From assembly GCF_037977235.1 (NCBI RefSeq), contig NZ_CP150276.1:1612001-1676000 (forward strand): a DNA stretch of 64,000 bases, given 5' to 3'. Within the stretch, counting starts at the first letter, position 1. Each line of letters begins with the position of its first letter. Origin of the DNA: Paenibacillus sp. FSL K6-0276. GTDB taxonomy: Bacteria > Bacillota > Bacilli > Paenibacillales > Paenibacillaceae. Positions 62,386-64,000 of the stretch are shown one piece after another. The notes under the pieces were generated by a model that saw only the letters and a program-made list of their open reading frames with translations, was not told where the DNA came from and did not search any database. Both the position numbers and the translations under genes were made by a program.

Positions 62386-62408
62386 ATCCAGCGCAAGGAG
62401 GAAATACA

Positions 62409-63146
62409 ATCAGGACATTAGCGATTAGTGATATTCACGGAAGTTATTCTGAATTCAACGCATTGTTAAAAAAAGTGAACTATCGTCCACCCGAAGACAA
62501 GCTCATTCTGATGGGAGATTATGTGGATAGAGGTCTCAATAGTAAAGGTGTTGTGGATCAAGTCATGACCCTGAAGCGGGAATGGGACGTTACTGTTCTA
62601 AAAGGCAATCACGATAAAATGGCATATGATGCGCTCACCAGCGAAGATGATAAACTGGATACACATTGGCTGAGCAACGGCGGTTTGTATACATTGTTGA
62701 GCTATTGTGACACGGATTCTGACTTTTTTAAAGAGGGTTTTGGCTGGAAGGATTATATGTTGCTGAAAGAAGATATTAGAAAGAAATACAAACATCATTT
62801 GGATTTTCTAAGTTCATTGCCGCTTTATCATGAGACAGAAGAGCATATTTTTGTTCACGCAGGCATTAATCCATTAGTAGAGAATTGGAAGCAGCAGAAG
62901 CCGTATGATTTTATTTGGATCAGAGAAGCATTTTATACGAATCCGGTAGTTAGCACTAATAAAACGGTTATTTTCGGTCATACTTCGACGATGGATCTAT
63001 ATGATTCGGAAGAAATCTGGTTTAGTCCGCAGGGGGATAAAATTGGGGTGGACGGTGGATGCGCATACGGTCAACGTTTGAACTGCTTGGAGATTTCTGG
63101 AGGGCAATACATCACACATTTTGTTCGGAATGGGGAGAAGCCTTGA
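62409..63146 (+). CDS. PPP-type metallophosphatase with an apparent AUC start codon
   Basis: The conserved N-terminus RTLAISDIHGSYSEF is encoded from 62412, and the codon before it, seven bases after AAGGAGG, is ATC. No ATG, GTG or TTG lies upstream in a usable place; the first standard start, a TTG at 62463, would remove the DIH metal ligands. From ATC the protein has 245 residues with all PPP motifs: SDIHG (D8, H10), GDYVDRG (36-42), KGNHDKM (65-71), FVHAGIN and IFGHTS. It resembles bacterial Ser/Thr-type phosphatases and the PrpE/ApaH group. If AUC is not used, the gene would be silent or inactive. Confidence 0.8.
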   Translation: MRTLAISDIHGSYSEFNALLKKVNYRPPEDKLILMGDYVDRGLNSKGVVDQVMTLKREWDVTVLKGNHDKMAYDALTSEDDKLDTHWLSNGGLYTLLSYCDTDSDFFKEGFGWKDYMLLKEDIRKKYKHHLDFLSSLPLYHETEEHIFVHAGINPLVENWKQQKPYDFIWIREAFYTNPVVSTNKTVIFGHTSTMDLYDSEEIWFSPQGDKIGVDGGCAYGQRLNCLEISGGQYITHFVRNGEKP

Positions 63147-63255
63147 GCTGTCTCCCTTTTTTGCGTTAGTCATGAAATGAACTTAAGAAAATGTAGAATA
63201 GCACTGTATAAAACGCAAACTACGTATAAAATAAAGATAGTAGGGGGTGTAATAG

Positions 63256-64000
63256 GTGAATGCAAATAACAAATATCATATCCTCATGCAAGGGACCATC
63301 AGCAAAAATGTGAGCGAAATCTGTAAGGAGTTTGGTATTTCCCGGACGATCTATTATCAGTGGTGTAAAGCTTACCAACAACAGGGTATGGATGGACTTG
63401 CGGAGAAGGACCGAAAACCGGTAATGCCTAATAAAGTAGATAAGCGGACGGAAAGATTGATCTTAAAATATGTTGCCAAGTTCCCTGAAGATGGGCCTAA
63501 GCGAATCTTTTATGAACTGCAGGATGAGGGTGTGCAAATAGGGGAGTCAGGTATTTATAATGTGCTGCGTCGAAACGGACTTAGTAAGAGAGTAGAGCGT
63601 GAGGCTTACGCCAAAGAAGTCAAAGAAAAGAAGGGCTACGGGGCACAATCCACTAAAACCAATGGGGGTAAAGAGAGACAGAAACCTCTAGACTATAAGA
63701 TGAAGAATCCGGAAAATGCTCACCCCGGTTATATGTGCCAACAGAGTATTAGCTATATGGGCGTGTTCCCAAGGGTAGGGAAAGTGTATCAATACGTGAT
63801 CTACGATGCCTATTCTAGATTAAGCTTAGTTAAGCTTTATAATCGGAAGTCTACTATTCATTTTATCGATTTTATGCATCTGAAGGTCATCCCATTGATG
63901 AAGACATTAGAATTTCAAATCGACAATCTGGTTACGAACAAGAGTCGCGAATTTACTACGAACTGGGATAGAGGTAAACATAAATACAGCGATTTTTTAC
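63256..64000 (+). CDS. IS481-like transposase/integrase-core protein with altered active site, 3' truncated
   Basis: GGGGGTG lies six bases before a GTG at 63256; the frame is open to the window end (248 codons). Residues ~16-55 are a helix-turn-helix (VSEICKEFGISRTIYYQWCK, AYQQQGMDGLAEKDRKP) and ~62-115 a second HTH-like region, as in IS481/IS3 transposases. From ~155 the integrase core starts, but QID is replaced by CQQSISYMGVFPRVGKVYQY, and TDNGSEF by IDNLVTNKSREFTTNW, so at least the first catalytic Asp is missing. No terminal inverted repeat is seen upstream. It may be a domesticated DNA-binding protein or a dead element. Confidence 0.75.
   Translation, partial: MNANNKYHILMQGTISKNVSEICKEFGISRTIYYQWCKAYQQQGMDGLAEKDRKPVMPNKVDKRTERLILKYVAKFPEDGPKRIFYELQDEGVQIGESGIYNVLRRNGLSKRVEREAYAKEVKEKKGYGAQSTKTNGGKERQKPLDYKMKNPENAHPGYMCQQSISYMGVFPRVGKVYQYVIYDAYSRLSLVKLYNRKSTIHFIDFMHLKVIPLMKTLEFQIDNLVTNKSREFTTNWDRGKHKYSDFL

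Noticed and set aside
24..63990. rRNA, tRNA, T-box or prophage genes
   Set aside because: I looked for conserved rRNA/tRNA stems, T-box anti-terminator motifs and phage structural genes and saw none.

Overview
The window comes from a spore-forming Firmicute, most probably a Paenibacillus. The support is a spoVAC-spoVAD-spoVAE cluster, the yqeG-yqeH-aroE-yhbY-nadD-yqeK-rsfS block in Bacillus-like order, a guanidine-I riboswitch ahead of a paired SMR exporter, strong AGGAGG-type ribosome binding sites, many U-tailed hairpin terminators, and numerous remnants of plant-cell-wall glycoside hydrolases. The genus is an inference; no rRNA or tRNA gene is present to confirm it. No prophage and no CRISPR array was seen.

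Layout. 0-2.5 kb: a tandemly duplicated pair of a Cys/Ser-rich coat-like protein and a CotS-like kinase, the upstream kinase copy being decayed. 2.6-5.3 kb: a P-type Ca2+ ATPase. 5.5-7.7 kb: wreckage of a GH10 xylanase, an AraC regulator and a GH3 beta-glucosidase around an intact metallophosphoesterase. 7.8-11.9 kb: a sulfur-transfer locus (CoA-disulfide-reductase/rhodanese/TusA/DsrE fusion, ArsR repressor, three rhodanese-like proteins). 12-14.4 kb: short repeats, an endonuclease-like protein, five 51-bp tandem repeats fused to a CBM6 remnant, and a HIT protein. 14.6-15.5 kb: guanidine riboswitch and exporter. 15.6-17.7 kb: aldo/keto reductase and M42 peptidase. 18.3-20.2 kb: spoVA genes. 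20.3-24.8 kb: MoxR-DUF58-transglutaminase operon. 24.9-31.2 kb: ribosome-assembly and housekeeping operon ending in cvfB and a YqeM-like methyltransferase. 31.5-38.4 kb: an ArsR-type regulator beside GH27 and GH43 remnants, a secreted protein, a YhgE/Pip protein, and AKR/SGNH remnants. 38.5-46.1 kb: an intact L-fucose catabolic operon with DeoR and AraC regulators and a Gfo/Idh/MocA dehydrogenase. 46.4-52.4 kb: TraB-like protein, LspA remnant, secreted erythromycin-esterase-like protein, two-component system and a truncated LysR; this stretch reads as more GC-rich than its surroundings. 52.5-57.4 kb: DUF421 protein, GH51 and LamG remnants, a second ArsR-type regulator, and an ABC exporter with a TetR repressor. 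58-64 kb: amidase, two MarR regulators, a deleted MFS pump, a PPP-type phosphatase with an apparent AUC start, and a transposase-like gene running off the end.

Two themes stand out. First, the region is a graveyard of hemicellulose and pectin genes: GH10, GH3, CBM6, GH27, GH43, SGNH esterase, GH51 and LamG fragments, usually with internal deletions or nonsense codons, while some of their regulators survive. Second, it carries several structured repeats: a dispersed ~98-bp two-hairpin element (four copies) with a nearly invariant hairpin loop and diverging stems, the 51-bp tandem array, a 14-bp-stem hairpin followed by a GC-rich palindrome, and a 12-bp terminator stem used twice.

Gene starts were chosen from visible ribosome binding sites; several differ from the longest open frame. 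Functional calls rest on recognised motifs and family knowledge only, as no database search was possible.
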